The notes under the pieces: model-generated | The model's input: only the letters and a program-made list of their open reading frames with translations | Databases searched by the model: none | What the model was told of the DNA's origin: nothing | Part shown: positions 34,636 through 46,789 of the stretch, one piece after another | Layout of the letters: each line of letters starts with the position of its first letter | How positions within the stretch are numbered: position 1 is the stretch's first letter | Program-made: the position numbers and the translations under genes | DNA from: Aspidiotus rigidus | Lineage: Eukaryota > Arthropoda > Insecta > Hemiptera > Diaspididae | DNA: 64,000 bases | Assembly: GCA_035079385.1 (NCBI GenBank) | Contig: JAVHKY010000029.1 | Location: 7,502,001-7,566,000, forward strand | Reading direction: 5' to 3'

Positions 34636-34937
34636 CAGGGATGCGCAGCCAATCAGCATTGACTTAAACTTTAGCTTTTGGTTGACAGCCAATTCCAATA
34701 AATTCATTAGCTGGATTTTAGCTTTTTCAAAATGTGTCAAGATAATGGCTTAAACTAAATTATAGGTAATAGCTTAATTTTACGTGTAACCAATAAATAT
34801 TTTCTAACGACTGGCTTTTGGCTGAAAAGCCGATGTCTCAAAATGCATTAGCTGTCCTTTTGACTTTCCTGAAAATGGTCAAAACAAGAGCTTAAGCTTG
34901 AACTTGAGCCAATAACGGTTTTAGCTGCGCATCCGTG
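34636..34937. mobile_element. 302-bp hAT-type MITE
   Basis: The termini are CAGGGATGCGCAGC and the inverse of CACGGATGCGCAGC, with a perfect 8-bp duplication CTTTTAAG at 34628-34635 and 34938-34945. There is no coding capacity. It lies at the 3' end of the Penelope element at 34946-37305, probably having inserted into its tail. Confidence 0.85.
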
Positions 34938-34945
34938 CTTTTAAG

Positions 34946-37305
34946 CCAAGTACACCATGAGAGAAGGGAGTAAGGGACTCTGAAAAATTTAGACTCTTCA
35001 AAATTTCAATTTCAATTTGGTGCTTCATAACGTCATCGATGACCTCGAAATTTTCCAATATCATGGTTTTCTGCCAAACAATGTGCGGCGAAAGCAGATT
35101 CATCAGGGGTGTTAGCCCAATAAGCTGCGTGATGTTCTTTTATCCGCTTCTGGAGTTTCCGACCAGTCTGCCCAATATAGAAGCGATTGCACTCTCCGCA
35201 TATTTTATAAATCCCAGATTTTTGAAGAGGAGGGACCGGGTCTTCAAGATTGATCAGACGTCTGAGAGTGGTCATTGGATAAAATCCCACGTTATAATTA
35301 AAGCGTCGAAGTTCGCGAGCCATCTTCAGCGAGGGGCGGCCCAAGAAGGGCAGTCGAATCCAGCGCGTTCTTTTCCCCTCTTTTTCTGTTTGTTCATCAT
35401 GCAGAGGATCAGCAGCAGCAAGACGAGGGCGGGTTTGAGCGAGTAAGAACCGGAGCCTTTTCCGGCGGATGAGAAGATCAGTATCCACCTTGAGACCGTT
35501 AAGTTGGGCTATGTGTTTAATAGTCTCGGCCTCTGCTTTTGTAGCTTCAAGAGTCAGAGGTAGATTGAGAAGTCGATAGATAGCGGAATTGACAGCCGCC
35601 ATCTTTTGAGCTGGAGGATGATAAGAAGAATCGTGAATTGGTACTCCTGAGAAAGTTTTCTTTCGATAAATTGCGAACGTAGGGGTTAAAACATTATGCG
35701 ACTCCGAGAGCGTGATGGTGACGTCCAAATAGTTTATTGAGTCTCCACCAACCTCCATAGTAAATTGGATTTCAGGATTGAAAGCGATGAGAGTGGAAAG
35801 GAAACCCTCGAGTGAAGAATTAGAGCCATTCCAAACAACAAGAATATCATCCACGTAACGAGACCAGAATCGAATATTACGGGAGGAAACAGCGGTGTTC
35901 AAGATAGATTTTTCATGTAGATGTCTGCAACCATCATGGAGAGAGGACCTCCCATTCGAAGTCCATCCGGAAATTTGTAGGTACGCTTTTTGAAAACACA
36001 CACATTGTGCTTAAGGCAAAGTGAGATCAGTTTATGGAATTCGTTGATGATGCATGGTGATATACCTCGCTGTTCAAGCATTCCAATCATTAGAGGGATC
36101 ACAATAGCAACGGGAATTTTCGTGGCTGATATCAAAGGAAACCAATTTTGAGCCGGCAGGAAATTTCATTGCTGCAAGGTTCTTGGTAAGTTCGAATGTA
36201 TTCTTTACTGTGTATGAAGGAGTAAATTCCGTAGTCGAGGAGAGCCAAGCGGATAGGTACTTCGCCAGCTTATAGGTAGGGTCTGAGTAGAAGGCAACGA
36301 CTGGGCGGATAGGGAATCCTTCTTTATGTACTTTAATCTGCCCATAAATTTTTGGGAGGCTAGGATTCATCTGAAGAATGCAGGAGTGATTTGTGGGTAA
36401 GATGTACCTCGAGTTTTTGATAGCAGATCTGACCTCCTTGTTGTAAGAGGTGAAGGGGGAAGCGATACATGAAGCGCCCGCAGAATCAAGAAATTGAATA
36501 ACTTTTTCTTCATATATATGGCTTTTAAGAATGACAAGAGTCTCGCCTTTATCAGCTTTAATCAAAACCATATTTTCTTGGGTGAGACGTTTCTTCAGTG
36601 AAAGGTATGTACGTAAATTAAGGGAGCGAGCCGACTTCACACCTGAAATCATGTCATTAATCATCGCTTGAACACGTTCAGAATTTAATCGTGAATCACA
36701 TTTGATGTCAACCGCAAGATCTGCAAGTACGACCGACTGGAGATTAGAGATATGGTCCACTGGGGGCAAAGAGAATTTCTTCCCTCGTTCGAGAAGCTGA
36801 AGTTCTGCTATCGAAAAGGATGGACGGAAAGCGCAAATTTGGTAGACTCTGTAGAGTTCGAAGAAGAAGATGTAGATAGTGGAGACTTACCAGTTAGTTT
36901 AGCTAATTTACGTAGTTTTATTTCTTTGAGACTGGCATGGACTATAGATTGACGACGAGAAGCGGTTTGTTGTAGTCTCTCAAATTCGTCGGGGGAGGTT
37001 ATCTGCGACAGGTGATCCACCGTTCGGATAATTAAATCTTGAAGTTTGTCCTTCTTACAAAACCACATTCTACGCTCGGAGTCAAGCCATTTCTTGATGA
37101 GCCATTTTTCCATCCTCTTTTTGAACTGCAACTTGGAAGAGGAATCAAGTCGAAACGTGACAAATGAAGGGCGAAGTTCAAATTTCAGGTATGTGTAGAT
37201 GAAAGATATGTGGGAGAGTACACGAACAAGTTTTACTGCAGTCTTCAGGAAAAAGGAGGAAAGTTCCGCCGTACGCGCGGTGTCAATAAATTGGATAAGT
37301 TCCTA
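34946..37305 (-). pseudogene. Penelope-like retroelement (RT + GIY-YIG), nearly full length, frameshifted
   Basis: The minus-strand coding starts near 37305 (ELIQFIDTARTAELSSFF) and passes through 37131-36808 and 36769-36074. That part has MVLIKADKGETLVI, then LPKIYGQIKVHKEGFPIRPVV and KLVSFDIS, the first catalytic Asp region. It continues in 36135-35899 (GLRMGGPLSMMVADIYM) and 36001-35033. The last piece has the RT box RYVDDILVVW, INYLDVTI, and the GIY-YIG part SGIYKICGECNRFYIGQTGR then KRIKEHHAAYW. At least three frame changes (near 36805, 36125 and 35965) break it. Its sequence differs clearly from the other Penelope copies in this window (FYIGQTGRKL versus VYIGEAGHQL), so it is a separate lineage. 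Confidence 0.85.
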
Positions 37306-39430
37306 AAATGTTAACTTATTATCTAAATTTTAAGTCTAACTTCATTTTTCTAAATTTCGGTTGTGTATTATTATCTTTAATTTAACGTCCTGAACTAAAT
37401 AGAATTACTGTTACGTGTCTGTACTCGAATTTATTATTTATTAAATTTACTCTTCCTTTGTCTAGTATAAGTCTCGTAAACAATTCTTGACGCTATTAGC
37501 TTTCAGGGGCATGTTCGCCCTTTTTCTTGGTCTAATATAAAATATTTTTAGTTACTAGCTTTTAGGGGCTACTTGCATTTCTCGTCCGCCCCTCCCCCTC
37601 CTAGTGAGTCTATTATACACATGAAAGCTAAACCTACTACAGCAGCCTAGTTTAGGCCCCCCCAGGTGTCACCATTATTGAGGAGGGCCTGGGTTGGAGG
37701 GTGTTGAAGTAACCATCGGGGTTGGCCTTGAAAAACTCGAGAACTTCCCTGGGGTTTTAAATGGGCTACGAGATACAGAAAAAACATGAAACGTGTTGGA
37801 AAAAGTAGTTGCACATTATACTCCGAGGTCATGAACGCTCTCATTTACTTTTTTTTTATACACCTCACACAAGGGGAAGATAGCTATCGAAGTTTAAATT
37901 ACACCTTTTCACACCGAAAATAGATAATTAAAATTGACGTCTGAATCACCCCTCATTAAATCGTCACGATTTCGGTAATAAGATAACACCAAATTAAAAA
38001 CCTGATAAAATTATTGGAAATATCGTCGCTTCATTCGTTGAATATAGGCTCTATAATGTACGCCATTAAAAAATGCCCGAACATATTTTACGATATAATA
38101 CATACATACCATTCTTCTTCACGGAATCAGAAAAGAAAAAAAATCACGCGAAAAGCGCAATCGTAGTATTTTTTTTGATATCCTGTTGGCGATCATTTTA
38201 TCATAAATTTTTATTTATTAATGACTACGCCCGCATTTTATAGTAATAATATTATAGGGAGCGAACTTACCGCGTATATTCATATCGAAACACGTTCAGA
38301 CGTTTTTACAAGAAGACGCCATTTTCCATTTTTGAATTTATATCTACAACGTTTATTGCGTTTATACGTTAATTAGGTAGAAACATAGAAACCATTTAAA
38401 TTTAATGCTAAATTTTTCCTTCTTTTTTTTCCATCCTTTCGCTTCCTGATATCACCATCCGCGACGAATCAGATCTGTGTGGCGGAAAATACGAGTAATA
38501 ACGATTATCTTGAACCAGATTATTCAACTCGGTCTAGACGAAAGAGTGTCAAAATACCTCAAACTTTTGGACCTCCTTCAATTTTTTCCTCGTAAATTGC
38601 GGCATTAAACACACGCGCTCGCTCACTCACATTTAAATGTCCGCGTGGATTTTATTTTTCGACTCGATAACAATTTTTCTCATAATATCATAAGGGACCA
38701 CCTCAATGGAGAAAGCGAAAGACGCCATTATTGCATGCGAGATACAAATTTTTATCTGGCCGTTAATATTCTCCGTAATATTATTTTTCTCGGTTATGCG
38801 GTATACCAACTGCATTAAAAAGGCAATATTTCAAGTTCACAACGTTGTTATCGGGAATAATCGTTGAGAGGATTTTTTTAAACTACAGTACCTACTCTTT
38901 TTGGGGAAAGATTTGCCAGAAAATATTCTTCAGTTCAAGTTTGACCAAATGTATCCGTGAGCTTCCTTATAATTCTCAACTTCGCTTCCGAAAATTGTGG
39001 ACGTTCCGATGAATCTTGTTGGCTCTAGATCGACGTCGATTTGGCGTCAAATCGATCTCAAAACAACTCGTCGTATTGACCGAAAATGAAAACTCGAAAT
39101 CAACTTGGGTTTTTTGTGAACCAGGATTAATCGGAATTCGACTCAAAATCGACCTTGACTCATTATTGATGTCAAAATGATTCAATATTTATTTTCGTCA
39201 TACCCACGTGAAAAGGGACCCATTATGCAATACTTTTCAGGCGATGAAGCGCTACTTTTTGCGGTCTGCACTTGAAGCTACTAGCAAGCGGGAGTAGTTT
39301 TGAGCAGGGAGTAGAAGTGTACAAATATTATGACGTCATGAGTCGTACCGTGACTCGTGAGCATTGCGGAATGTTTCAGTTATCGAGTGTGTCTGCAATG
39401 ATAGATGGTTTCAGTTTCCTGAAAATGTGA
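37306..39430. other. Unassigned stretch
   Basis: AT-rich with frames no longer than 69 aa. No domain, splice pattern or repeat family is recognised. Confidence 0.35.
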
Positions 39431-39434
39431 TTGC

Positions 39435-39998
39435 GTGTTTACCATCCTTACCTGCTGGCCTCCTATGGAATACGAGGTCCTGGAGCGCTCCATAGTTTTT
39501 GCCTGCAAAAGAGGTTGGGAAGTGAACCAGTATCCTCTTCAACTTCCTGAACCATTACCGGATCTTGAGATTCCTGAACTTCGCCTTAAAATTCGTAAAG
39601 AAGTTCGGAAACTTTGGGAGGAAGAGTGGATGGACTATACTCCATCCCTCCTTGAGAGTAACACCTTGAAGAGCTTAATTCCTGCCGTCGCTGATGCCAT
39701 AAATGCACCTATCTACGGAGACTTTTTCTTGTCTCAGGCTTTGACAGGCCACGGATGCTTCAGAGAGTTTAGGCACACCATTGGTAAACTGGATACAGCT
39801 ATGTGCCCCATGTGCCCAGGTGTTAATGAGGACCCTGTCCATGTATTCACCAACTGCCCTAGATTTCATGATGGCAGACCTCCAGGCAATCTCTGCCTTG
39901 ATGCGAGCTGGATAAAATATATGAAGTCAGTGGTCCGACAGCTGTGGATAGAGGAAAACGGTCCACTTAAAAGCGACACTCCCCATCAGAACACATAG
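39435..39998 (+). pseudogene. 3' end of a non-LTR retrotransposon (RT C-terminal region)
   Basis: The 187-aa frame ends with LTGHGCFREFRHTIGKLDTA, then CPMCPGVNEDPVHVFTNCPRF. LTGHGxFxxYLHRIG... followed by C-x2-C...H-x3-4-C is the zinc-finger tail after the reverse transcriptase of R1/I-type LINEs. The RT and endonuclease parts are absent upstream, as expected of 5' truncation. The following non-coding ~500 bases (40000-40500) contain an inverted pair TACACCATTCC / GGAATGGTGTA and may be its 3' untranslated region. Confidence 0.7.
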
Positions 39999-40570
39999 AT
40001 ACGATTGTGAAATGCATAATACCTAATATCTCCTTGAATAGAATTCAAGAATGATACCTTCTTGTGCTCTACACCATTCCTAGAAGACCATAGTAAGTCG
40101 GAGGGACAACTGTTGGCGACACCCTCTCCCAATAATTCTATGGAATATTGGGCAGGGCATGGAATGGTGTATCACAGGGGTTTGATAGGCTGAAATGAAC
40201 ACTGAACTCTGACCTACAATGAGGTCTATTATAGGCCATACCAAAAACGTGTAATACCTAATGCATGTGGGGAGTTACCATACCTAAGTGTTATACACCA
40301 GCTGTAACAAACCGGGAAGTAATACCTATCACCTTTTGATATAAAACCAAGTTTACTACCCGCAACTTATATAGCTTACCCACCCCTCCCCATTTCTCTC
40401 CATGACGATTAAGGAGAAATAGAGAATAGGTAACTGCTAAATAACATATATTCTCGCACATATTGTTACATTGAATAAAATAATTGTGCAGAATAAATAT
40501 AAAGGAAATAAACCAAACACCGTATTAGAAGATACATAATAATAACAATTTGACAACTTGGAGAAACTTC

Positions 40571-41111
40571 TCATGGACCAACTGCAATCTCCATTTCCTC
40601 TGGCTGGAGGAGATCCGTTTCTACCGTATAGATCATGGTGCCCTGCACCTGATTTCCATCCAAATTAAAGTTTTGCGCATCCTCGCCGGGTCCTGCAAAG
40701 AAACATATTAATTTTCTTAGTTCACACTCTTCGAGAAATTCAACAAAATAAGGGAATGAACTTACCCTCAATAAAGTTGCCGACTACCAATCTTATGCTC
40801 TCTTTATCGGGCTTTCCTCGTGATGTGGCACATCCGAAAGCCTTTCTGGCCAACAAGCAGGAGACCCACATCCCCTCCTCCCTCCGTACTCTGGTTGTCA
40901 CAAAGCTCTGCTTGCGTACCCCCTTGCTGGCGGATATTCGGATCTCATCGTTTGAAAACTTTCGTATCGCAATGGTAACATTCAGAACGCGATGTCCACC
41001 GCTCATCTTAACAAGGAATTCCTCCATTCGCGGATCCCGCGAGTTCTTCCTGGTGACCGTCTCGGGGAAGTACACCCGTCTATCATTATAATACAGCACA
41101 CTGATGGTCAT
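40571..41111 (-). CDS. Two-exon gene of unknown function
   Basis: Exon 1 (41111-40766) starts MTISVLYYNDRRVYFPETV and exon 2 (40692-40571) ends EEMEIAVGP-stop. The 73-base intron 40765-40693 has a canonical donor (GTAAGTTC) and acceptor (TATGTTTCTTTGCAG), and the exons join as ...VVGNFIEG/PGEDAQNFN. The predicted product is ~155 aa, rich in basic residues in the middle and acidic at the end. No signal peptide, membrane segment or family is recognised. GGCAG just before the ATG could also be an acceptor, so more 5' exons are possible, although an (AAAT)n-type repeat begins ~40 bases upstream. It sits between LINE and satellite DNA. Confidence 0.55.
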
Positions 41112-41139
41112 ACCAACTGCCTTTTCGGACCTCCCCCAA

Positions 41140-42772
41140 TAAATAGATGAATAAATAAATAAATAAATAATATTGAATAATTAAATAATGAAATAATAAA
41201 ATAATTGAATAATTAAATAATTAAACAATTAAATAAATAAATAATTAAATAATTAAATAATTAAATAAATAAAGGCTGAATAGTCGAAATTTTTCCAAGT
41301 CCCCTAGACTTGAATTGTCTCACACCATTCCAATACAACAGCGAGACAGGGGGAGAACGAGCGGAGCGAGTTCGCGCTACCTCATATTTCTCATAGAAGA
41401 CTTATTCGACGTCAAGATAGGTAAAGTTTTCCAAGTCCCTCTCCTATCATATATGGCTCGAGAGTCGAAATTTTTCTAAGTCCCCCTTGTATCATATATG
41501 GCTCGAGAGTCAAAATTCTTCCAAGTCCCTCTCCTATCATATATGGCTCGAGAGTCTAAATTTTTCTAAGTCCGCCTTCTATCATATATGGCTTGAGAGT
41601 CGAAATTTTTCTAAGTCCCTCTCCTATCATATATGGCTCGAGAGTCGAAATTTTTCTAAGTCCCCCTTGTATCATATATGGCTCGAGAGTCGAAATTCTT
41701 CAAAGTCCCTCTCCTATCATATATGGCTTGAGAGTCGAAATTTTTCCAAGTCCCCCTTGTATCATATATGGCTCGAGAGTCGAAATTCTTCCAAGTCCCT
41801 CTCCTATCATATATGCCTGGATAGTCGAAATTTTTCCAAGTCCCCTAGACTTGAATTGTCTCATACCATTCCAATACAACAGCGAGACAGGGGGCGAACG
41901 AGCGGAGCGAGTTCGCGCTACCTAATATTTCTCAAAAAAGACTTGAATTTTCTCATACCATTCCAATACAACAACGAGATCACTCATTCGCCCCACCGAA
42001 AGTTGATACCTCAAAATATAGAACACCCATAATTACCTCAAAATATTTCTCATACAAGACTTATACGACGCCAAGATAGGTAAAGGGGTAAACGAATAAT
42101 ATCTCACGAACACTTGATTTAGTAGAAGAATTAATAATAAATAAATAAATGAATAAATAAATAAATAAATAAATAGATAAATAAATAAATAGATAAATAA
42201 ATAAATAAATAAATAAATAGATGAATAAATAAATAAATAAATAATATTGAATAATTAAATAATGAAATAATAAAATAATTGAATAATTAAATAATTAAAC
42301 AATTAAATAAATAAATAATTAAATAATTAAATAATTAAATAATTAAATAAATAAAGGCTGAATAGTCGAAATTTTTCCAAGTCCCCTAGACTTGAATTGT
42401 CTCACACCATTCCAATACAACAGCGAGACAGGGGGAGAACGAGCGGAGCGAGTTCGCGCTTCCTCATATTTCTCATAGAAGGCTTATTCGACGTCAAGAT
42501 AGGTAAAGTTTTCCAAGTCCCTCTTCCTATCATATATGGCTGGATAGTCGAAATTTTTCCAAGTCCCCTAGACTTGAATTGTCTCATACCATTCCAATAC
42601 AACAGCGAGATCGCTCGTTCGCTCCACCGAAAGTTGATACCTCAAAATATAGAACACCCATAATTACCTCAAAATATTTCTCATACAAGACTTATACGAC
42701 GCCAAGATAGGTAAAGGGGTAAACGAATAATATGTCACGAACACTTGACCTAGTACAAGAACTAATAAGTAA

Positions 42773-42804
<32 letters not shown>

Positions 42805-43370
42805 ATTCAATAATTAAATAATCAAATAATTAAATAATTAAATAATTGAATAATTAAATAATTAAATAAATAAAGGCTGGATAGTCGAAATTTTTCCAAC
42901 TCCCCTAGACTTGAATTGTCACATACTATTCCAATACAACAGCGAGACAGGGGGCGAACGAGCGGAGCGAGTTCGCGCTACCTTGTATTTCTCATAGAAG
43001 ACTTATACGACGGCAAGATAGGTAAGGGGTAAACGAATTTCTTAAATTACGCTCTTTGGACAGGTAATAGGGTGGGATTGAAAGATGATCGATGCCGCCT
43101 GTGCACTGACCACACTTCTTCGCATTCTGATTTCTCTACGCTTCGTACCAGCGATCGTTTTTCTCAAAACGCGTTTTTTCGAGATACGCCCTTCTTGATA
43201 AGAAGGCTTCAATTAAATAATTAAATAATTTAAATAATTAAATAATTAGTCCGAGAGTCTGTGCGTCCGTGCAAGCGTGCGTCCGTGCATATCTCTACCC
43301 CGTGGGTGATTCAGAAATTCGCGAGTACACCCCGTGTGCTTAAATAATTAAATAAATAAATAATCAAATA
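41140..43370 (-). repeat. Dispersed repeat family, inverted and tandemly arranged copies
   Basis: These are inverted copies of the family seen at 12698-13436 and 46053-46785. There are three or four rounds of an ATAAATAAAT array, GAAATTTTTCCAAGTCCCCT, then CAATACAACAGCGAGACAGG, GAACGAGCGGAGCGAGTTCG and GACGCCAAGATAGGTAAAG. Rounds begin near 41140, 42150, 42770 and 43200. Frames here (such as 42397-42663) are repeat-derived. Confidence 0.75.
41430..41835. repeat. 45-bp minisatellite, ~9 units
   Basis: The unit contains CTATCATATATGGCTCGAGA then GTCGAAATTTTTCTAAGTCC. Because 45 is a multiple of three, a 181-aa frame (41487-42032) of 15-residue repeats YHIWLESRNFSKSLS stays open. The same unit, slightly changed, forms the array at 53928-54720. 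Confidence 0.85.
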
Positions 43371-43376
43371 ACCGCG

Positions 43377-43680
43377 AGTTCGCCTCACGAAAGGTGATAC
43401 CTCAAAATATTTCTCATAAAGGCGATACCTCATATTTCTCATAGAAGACTTGAATTTTCTCACACCATTCCAATAGAACAGCGAGACAGGGGGCGAACGG
43501 TGATACCTCAAAATATACAAAAGGTCGCTCCGCTCGTTCGCCCCACGAAAGGTGATATCTCAAAATATTTCTCATATAAATGCGACACCTCATATTTCTC
43601 ATAGGAGACTTGAATTCTCTTTCGGCATTTCTCTTATAAGCTTCTACATTTTTGTACGTAATGTGTGACAAATCACGACG
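43377..43680. repeat. GGTGATACCTCAAAATATTTC repeat cluster
   Basis: The block CGAAAGGTGATACCTCAAAA followed by ATTTCTCATA recurs four to five times in various contexts and once more at 44272-44290. It belongs to the same dispersed family as the region to its left. Confidence 0.55.
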
Positions 43681-43818
43681 ATCAACGATTTTAATTTACA
43701 TTTCCTTGGAAATGAACGACATCAAGACGGAGACAGTATTCTTCTAAAAATATCATTGCAATAAAAAACTTTATTGCAGTTCTTACAATATTTTATTAAT
43801 CAGCGACATTTTGGAGCA

Positions 43819-44115
43819 TTAGTTGAATCCGAGAAGCCAAATGTGATCGGTGGTACAGGAAGCTATCGAGGCTCGATTGATGGGCGATGATTCTTTCCGG
43901 AAATGTCCATTTGTGAAAATGTGAGAGAATTGGATGGCTTCGAAGTATTCTGGACATAAACGTTGTTTTCTTACAAATTGGTTCCTGGCTTCGGTCGATA
44001 AGCTGAGGAATTTTCGACAGCAATACAAAGTTTGCGCGTTGTCGCCATAGAAGTAGCATTCGCGTTTCCTTTCGTTTGAATTTGATGCAGTCATAATGCC
44101 TCCATTACTATACAA
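43819..44115 (-). pseudogene. BEL/Pao-type LTR retrotransposon relic (zinc-knuckle region)
   Basis: The minus-strand frame reads ERKRECYFYGDNAQTLYCCR, then KFLSLSTEARNQFVRKQRLC. This follows the Gag knuckle region of BEL/Pao elements (CxxCxxxHxxxxCxxFxxLxxxxRxxxVRxxxLC), but the His and some Cys are replaced, so it is decayed. No LTR or protease/RT is seen next to it. Confidence 0.55.
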
Positions 44116-44119
44116 ATTC

Positions 44120-44790
44120 TTGCATCCTTCGGAATCTGCAGCACACTCGCGACCGGGTCTTCATAAGTGATGAGACTCTCGCGCAGATTAAACAACTCCG
44201 TGGATCCTTCATTGACAGCGTTCACCGGCACTGGTGTCACCAAGAAATTACGCACCCGCGAGTTCACCCCACGAAAGGTGATACCTCAAAAAAGCCTTCG
44301 CAGCGCGAAAGCAAAACCGACTTTTGTATCTTATTTTTGTACATCTCTATTTCTTTTAGTTTCCATTTTGTTCATTATTGGCTGGCCTACATTATATTTC
44401 ACTAATAGTCGTTTTCGTTAATTACGACAATAATGACGTCGTTTTCCGATAGAAATTCATTTTCAAAACTTGCCAACCATTATTTTTTATTCAATCTCGT
44501 GTACTGATAATACACAACTTACAACCCCCTCCCCTTCTGAGAAAGAAACACTTCGCGCACAAGTCAGTAACACTCGTCATTTTCCATAGCAACATTCATT
44601 CCTTTAACGCCGGTTGGTTAACGAACTAACGTTCAACTTACCCCGCTCCGAATTTTTCTAAATTAAAATCGAAAAATCTCTAATTCTATCAATCCGATTA
44701 TCAAAAAAATAACCCTATTCCATACAGCAAATATAAAACTTCACTTATTCTCAATTTCATATAAATCGACCCAATACCAACCGAGAATAC
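44120..44790. other. Unassigned, partly repeat-derived
   Basis: Short repeat pieces occur to 44300, then sequence without recognised features. The 84-aa frame at 44167-44421 crosses the repeat border and is not taken as a gene. Confidence 0.35.
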
Positions 44791-45230
44791 AAGACTTATA
44801 CGACGCCAAGATAGGTAAGGGGGTAAACGAATAATATCTCACGAACACTTGACCTAGTAGAAGCCTAGACTAAACTATTTCAAGATGACTGATAAAATAT
44901 AAAAGACATGGAACATGATCTTCATTCATTTGGCTATGCCAGAAAATTTTTTTACTCTTCGTGAGTATTCCTCTTTATTATGGACAACCGTAAAATCAAA
45001 AAACGCATCGATTCCCCCCCCCCCCATCATATATAGCTCAGAAGCTGAAACTTTACCAAGTCCCACCCCCTCCCCCACAAACCATATATAGCTCAGAAGA
45101 TGAAACTTTTCTAAGCTCCTATCATATATAGCTGGAGAGAGGACATTTTTGTAAATTCCCCTCCTGTCATAAATATAGCTCAAGAGTTGAAATTTTTCCT
45201 AGTCCTCCACCTATCATATAAGGTTACAGA
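44790..45230 (-). repeat. Dispersed repeat family, inverted partial copy, with minisatellite-like units
   Basis: 44790-44950 is the inverse of the 12698-12870 block (GACGCCAAGATAGGTAAGGG to GGCTATGCCAGAAAATTTT). 45020-45225 carries four units like the 45-bp minisatellite (CATATATAGCTCAGAAGCTG). Confidence 0.65.
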
Positions 45231-45341
45231 ATACTCAAAGAGTAATCGAAAACATTGATTGCAATGATCGCAGTCAAATAGAAGAAGATGCGAGATCTTT
45301 GGGTTAACAAATCATCATCGGGCAAAGTTAGACCAACGAGA

Positions 45342-45848
45342 TCAAGATTGAGCGAGCGAGCCTTCGCGAGGTGACTCAAGCTTGTAGACCAATTCAACTA
45401 AGCCTTCATCTGGAAAATACCCGTTGAGTACGGTAACATCGCCACTGTTCAGATGACGCACTATTTCAATATTTTCCAGCGCAATATGCTTAAAGTAAGA
45501 GCTCTCTTTGTGGAGGAGGGTAGCAGACCCTTTTTTGAAACCATGACCACTGGAGACAAGGTGGTTTGCAGAGGTCGAATCACCTAAATTTCCTTTTCTC
45601 CAGGCCTTAAGGTGTTCTTCTACTCGAATTCCGAGCTGGTGACCTGCTTCACCTATGTATACGCCGTTACAATCCTTACACCCCAATCTGTACACCCCAC
45701 TCCTATCCCCCCGCGAGATGGGGTCCTTTAACCTAACAAAAAAACCCTTCACCGTAGCGAGGTTATAGAAGGCAAGCCTGAAGCCAAAAGGGCGGAGGAC
45801 ACGAGTCAGCTTAGTTGAAAATTCACCCAAAAACGGGAGCTTGATCAA
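45342..45848 (-). pseudogene. Penelope-like element, GIY-YIG C-terminal part
   Basis: This 168-aa frame has no internal stop: IKLPFLGEFSTKLTRVLRPF, then SGVYRLGCKDCNGVYIGEAG and RVEEHLKAW, ending in a short hydrophilic tail (GSLAQS). The GIY-YIG core is intact (GVY...VYIG, then R and E-H), but the reverse transcriptase part is missing, consistent with 5' truncation on insertion. It is closely related to the copies at 49920-52153 and 55020-56516. Confidence 0.75.
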
Positions 45849-46052
45849 ACGTAGTTTTTTATTATCATTATTACAACTCAGATCTGCCGTTAAGGTAATG
45901 AGAGAGAAAATGAATGTGGAATGGGAGTGGCAGATGTAGAGCCATGTTCTGGACTCTCATACATACGTGTACTCTTCTCCATACTGCTGCTGCTGCTGCT
46001 GCATCTTTCATTAGCAGGCGCTCAGGTGGGAGTACCAATGGAAAAAAAAAAT

Positions 46053-46785
46053 TTTCTGGCATAGCCAAATAAATGAAAATCATGTTCCATATCTTTTATA
46101 TTTTATCAGTCATCTTGAAATATTTCAGTCTAGGCTTCTACTAGGTCAAGTGTTCGTGAGATATTATTCGTTTACCCCTTTACCTATCTTGGCGTCGTAT
46201 AAGTCTTCTATGAGAAATACGAGGTAGCGCGAACTCGCTGTTGTATTGGAATGGTATGAGACAATTCAGGTCTAGGGGACTTGGAAAAATTTCGACTATC
46301 CAGCCATATATGATAGGAAGAGGGACTTAGAAAATTTTCTAATTATCAATTATATTAATCATTCAATTATTTATTTATTTAATCATTTAATTATTTAATT
46401 ATTTACTTATTTAATTATTATTGAATTAATTATTTATTATTATTACGCGGGGTGTACTCGCGAATTTCTGAATCACCCACGGGGTAGAGATTTTCTAATT
46501 ATTAATTATATTAATTATTTAATTATTTATTTATTTAATTATATTAATTATTTAATTATTTATTTATTTAATTATATTAATTATTTAATTATTTATTTAT
46601 TTATTTAATTATTTAATTATTAATTAATTAATTAATTATTTATTATTATTACGCGGGGTGTACTCGCAAATTTCTGAATCACCCACGGGGTAGAGATTTC
46701 TCTTGACGGGGGGGGGGGGGGGGGGGGGGGTGTACTCGCGAGTTTCAAAATCTGGGTCCGGCGAGAGAAAAGACATGGAACATGT
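46053..46785 (+). repeat. Dispersed repeat family, copy B, with poly-G tract
   Basis: Same order of blocks as 12698-13436. It has four rounds of TTAATTATTTAATTATTT arrays and two copies of GGTGTACTCGCGAATTTCTG. A run of ~20 G near 46709-46730 is followed by TGTACTCGCGAGTTTC. Confidence 0.75.
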
Positions 46786-46789
46786 AAAA

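Noticed and set aside
41487..42032. 181-aa YHIWLES repeat protein
   Set aside because: Same minisatellite artefact as above, continuing into dispersed-repeat DNA.
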